Positions 62,830 through 64,000 of a DNA stretch of 64,000 nt are shown one piece after another. Each line of letters opens with the position of its first letter. The stretch's first letter is position 1. Both the position numbers and the translations under genes were made by a program. Source of the DNA: Prevotella sp. P3-122. Its GTDB lineage: Bacteria; Bacteroidota; Bacteroidia; Bacteroidales; Bacteroidaceae. Where the stretch lies: NCBI RefSeq assembly GCF_002251365.1, contig NZ_NPJH01000030.1, positions 112,622-176,621 on the forward strand, read 5' to 3'. Under the pieces are notes generated by a model, which worked only from the letters and a program-made list of their open reading frames with translations, ran no database searches and had not been told where the DNA came from.

Positions 62830-63363
62830 TTAAATGTTTAAATCTTTATCTTTTATTTTCAATAACTCACTCCAACGCGGATCAACAGCAGAATTACTCT
62901 CAACGTCACTTCGGGTGGCGGAATGTGCCTCTAACGCATTCATCATGTCACGATTGCATTTACCAGGTGCATGAACGTGCTTGATTGGAATATTCAGAAC
63001 TATAGATTCATATAGGAACCATGAGATGTCAAGAACACCATCGTCTTCTCTGACAACTACAAGTTCATCGTCTTCGGAGTTTTCTTTCCCAAATTTCACT
63101 ATCAGCCTATTATCGGCATATATAGGCTGTTCCATATCGTCAAGACAGATATCACATGGAATGTAAACAACTCCCTCGATATTGAACTTCACCTCGAACA
63201 GGGATGATTTACGGTCTATATCCACATGAGCATCCAGATTTCCCTTATTGACCAATTCGCCACCAACGGCTTCGAAATAGTCATTGTCCAATTTGAAATC
63301 AAAGGCATTAACACCTTCCTTCAAACCGTGAAGGTCAATCTTGTAAGCTTTTAATCTGTCCAT
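62830..63363 (-). CDS. yceD: YceD/DUF177 family protein
   Basis: This 177-aa protein belongs to the DUF177 family, linked to 23S rRNA accumulation and regularly encoded before rpmF. Conserved Cys in VYIPCDICLDDMEQPI (about 72-87) and the acidic segment FGKENSEDDELV are visible. The start at 63363 (MDRLKAYKIDLHGLKEG) is chosen because the longer frame runs through the -7 box TAACTTTG at 63381-63388. Confidence 0.9.
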   Translation of the reverse strand: MDRLKAYKIDLHGLKEGVNAFDFKLDNDYFEAVGGELVNKGNLDAHVDIDRKSSLFEVKFNIEGVVYIPCDICLDDMEQPIYADNRLIVKFGKENSEDDELVVVREDDGVLDISWFLYESIVLNIPIKHVHAPGKCNRDMMNALEAHSATRSDVESNSAVDPRWSELLKIKDKDLNI

Positions 63364-63380
63364 AACTTCACTTTGGGGTG

Positions 63381-63388
63381 CAAAGTTA
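63381..63388 (-). promoter_or_regulatory. -7 promoter element TAACTTTG of yceD-rpmF-fabH
   Basis: Consensus match on the minus strand, 17 nt before the yceD ATG. It decides the start. Confidence 0.6.
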
Positions 63389-63540
63389 CACAAAATTTCT
63401 GATATATAGAAACTTATCCAACATTTTTTCTTTTCTTTAAGCTTCAACGTAAAAATGCTTCGAAAAAAAACTCAAAAACTATACTACCTAAAACAACTAC
63501 ATCCCCTACAACACCAACAAGCACCCTATCAAACAAAGCA

Positions 63541-63578
63541 TAAAAAACGGGCTCCGAAGACATTCGTCCTCGGAGCCC
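63541..63578 (-). terminator. Terminator of the rRNA operon
   Basis: The stem GGGCTCCGA (63549-63557) with TCGGAGCCC (63570-63578), extended by GAC/GTC, is followed on the minus strand by six T. Confidence 0.92.
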
Positions 63579-63587
63579 TGATAAAAG

Positions 63588-63698
<111 letters not shown>

Positions 63699-63785
63699 TA
63701 ATTTCCTCCTGCCCTCAAACAGCAGGTGACTATCGCACACAAGCAAGACCATAAGAAACACATACCGAAAATAATCACACTCAAA

Positions 63786-64000
63786 AGCCTTCGGGCAATT
63801 AGTAGCGCTCGGCTTTGACGTCACCGTCTTTACACCTGCGCCCTATCAACGTCATCGTCTGTGACGACCCTTGTGAGGAGTTCTAATCTTGCGGCTGGCT
63901 TCGCACTTAGATGCGTTCAGCGCTTATCCAATCCAGACTCAGATACCCAGCGGTGCACCTGGCGGCACAACTGGTAAACCGGAGGTCTGTCCAACACGGT
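63786..64000 (-). rRNA. rrl: 23S ribosomal RNA, 3' end (partial)
   Basis: Domain VI of 23S rRNA reads on the minus strand, with CGCTGGGTATCTGAGTCTGG, AGCGCTGAACGCATCTAAGT and CGAAGCCAGCCGCAAGATTA. The 3' end lies near 63790, about 90 bases before 5S. The rest of the operon is beyond the window. Confidence 0.95.

Overview
The window looks like a chromosomal segment of a Bacteroidales bacterium, most probably a Prevotellaceae member (Prevotella/Segatella group). Three things point there. Bacteroidetes-type promoters (-7 box TAnnTTTG) lie just upstream of more than twenty genes. Shine-Dalgarno sequences are mostly absent. The gene neighbourhoods are typical of the phylum: guaB-PPIase-surA-ostA-mutL, tig-clpP-clpX-recQ, yceD-rpmF-fabH-era-der and a starch-synthase N-half beside a DUF4270 lipoprotein. 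The secreted amylase also ends in a short sorting-type tail. Species assignment is inference.

Layout. 1-9 kb: rarA (cut by the window edge), a secreted GH13 amylase, a DUF4301 protein, a Rel-type (p)ppGpp enzyme with a ruined hydrolase motif, and rplU-rpmA behind a structured leader. 9-20 kb: an OmpH/Skp-like lipoprotein, a 64-aa membrane protein, the dipeptidase pepD with a lipoprotein, a TonB-dependent receptor without SusD, a biotin-dependent decarboxylase cluster (alpha, epsilon-like, biotin carrier) lacking its membrane beta subunit, the GT5 half-protein, a DUF4270 lipoprotein and a YjbQ-family enzyme. 20-27 kb: palindromic repeats, an orphan tyrosine recombinase, a probable small structured RNA, asnS, a pseudouridine synthase with a repeat-rich N terminus, purB and tRNA-Val. 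27-38 kb: umuDC, GH29 fucosidase, GH97 glycosidase, a pair of cell-envelope proteins, a decayed patch (IS4-family transposase tail, hypothetical lipoprotein, aspartoacylase-like tail), a gamma-carbonic-anhydrase-like protein and a second identical tRNA-Val. 38-54 kb: an OmpA-family protein, then one long minus-strand run for envelope biogenesis and DNA repair (guaB, two PPIases, ostA-like, mutL) and another for proteolysis and DNA repair (clpP, clpX, recQ, MATE). 54-64 kb: tig, lptB, mlaEF, a minisatellite, a lipoprotein, der, era, fabH, rpmF, yceD, and finally 5S and the 3' end of 23S rRNA of a minus-strand rRNA operon.

The most unusual structures are two unrelated intergenic repeat families built on the same plan. 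Each has one well-preserved copy in each orientation, and one family also has a degenerate third copy. One is a core of 15-bp palindromes at an exact 23-bp period (4243-4340 and 20522-20616, remnant 20418-20462). The other is a core of 12-bp palindromes at an exact 22-bp period inside a ~265-bp element with conserved unique flanks (38413-38687 and 54249-54510). Both keep palindromes phased at about two helical turns. Other points worth checking are a promoter-hairpin-terminator unit with mutually exclusive hairpins (about 22010-22224), the Rel and MutL proteins with altered catalytic motifs, and the decarboxylase operon without its ion-pump subunit.

All calls come from reading the sequence; no database search was run.
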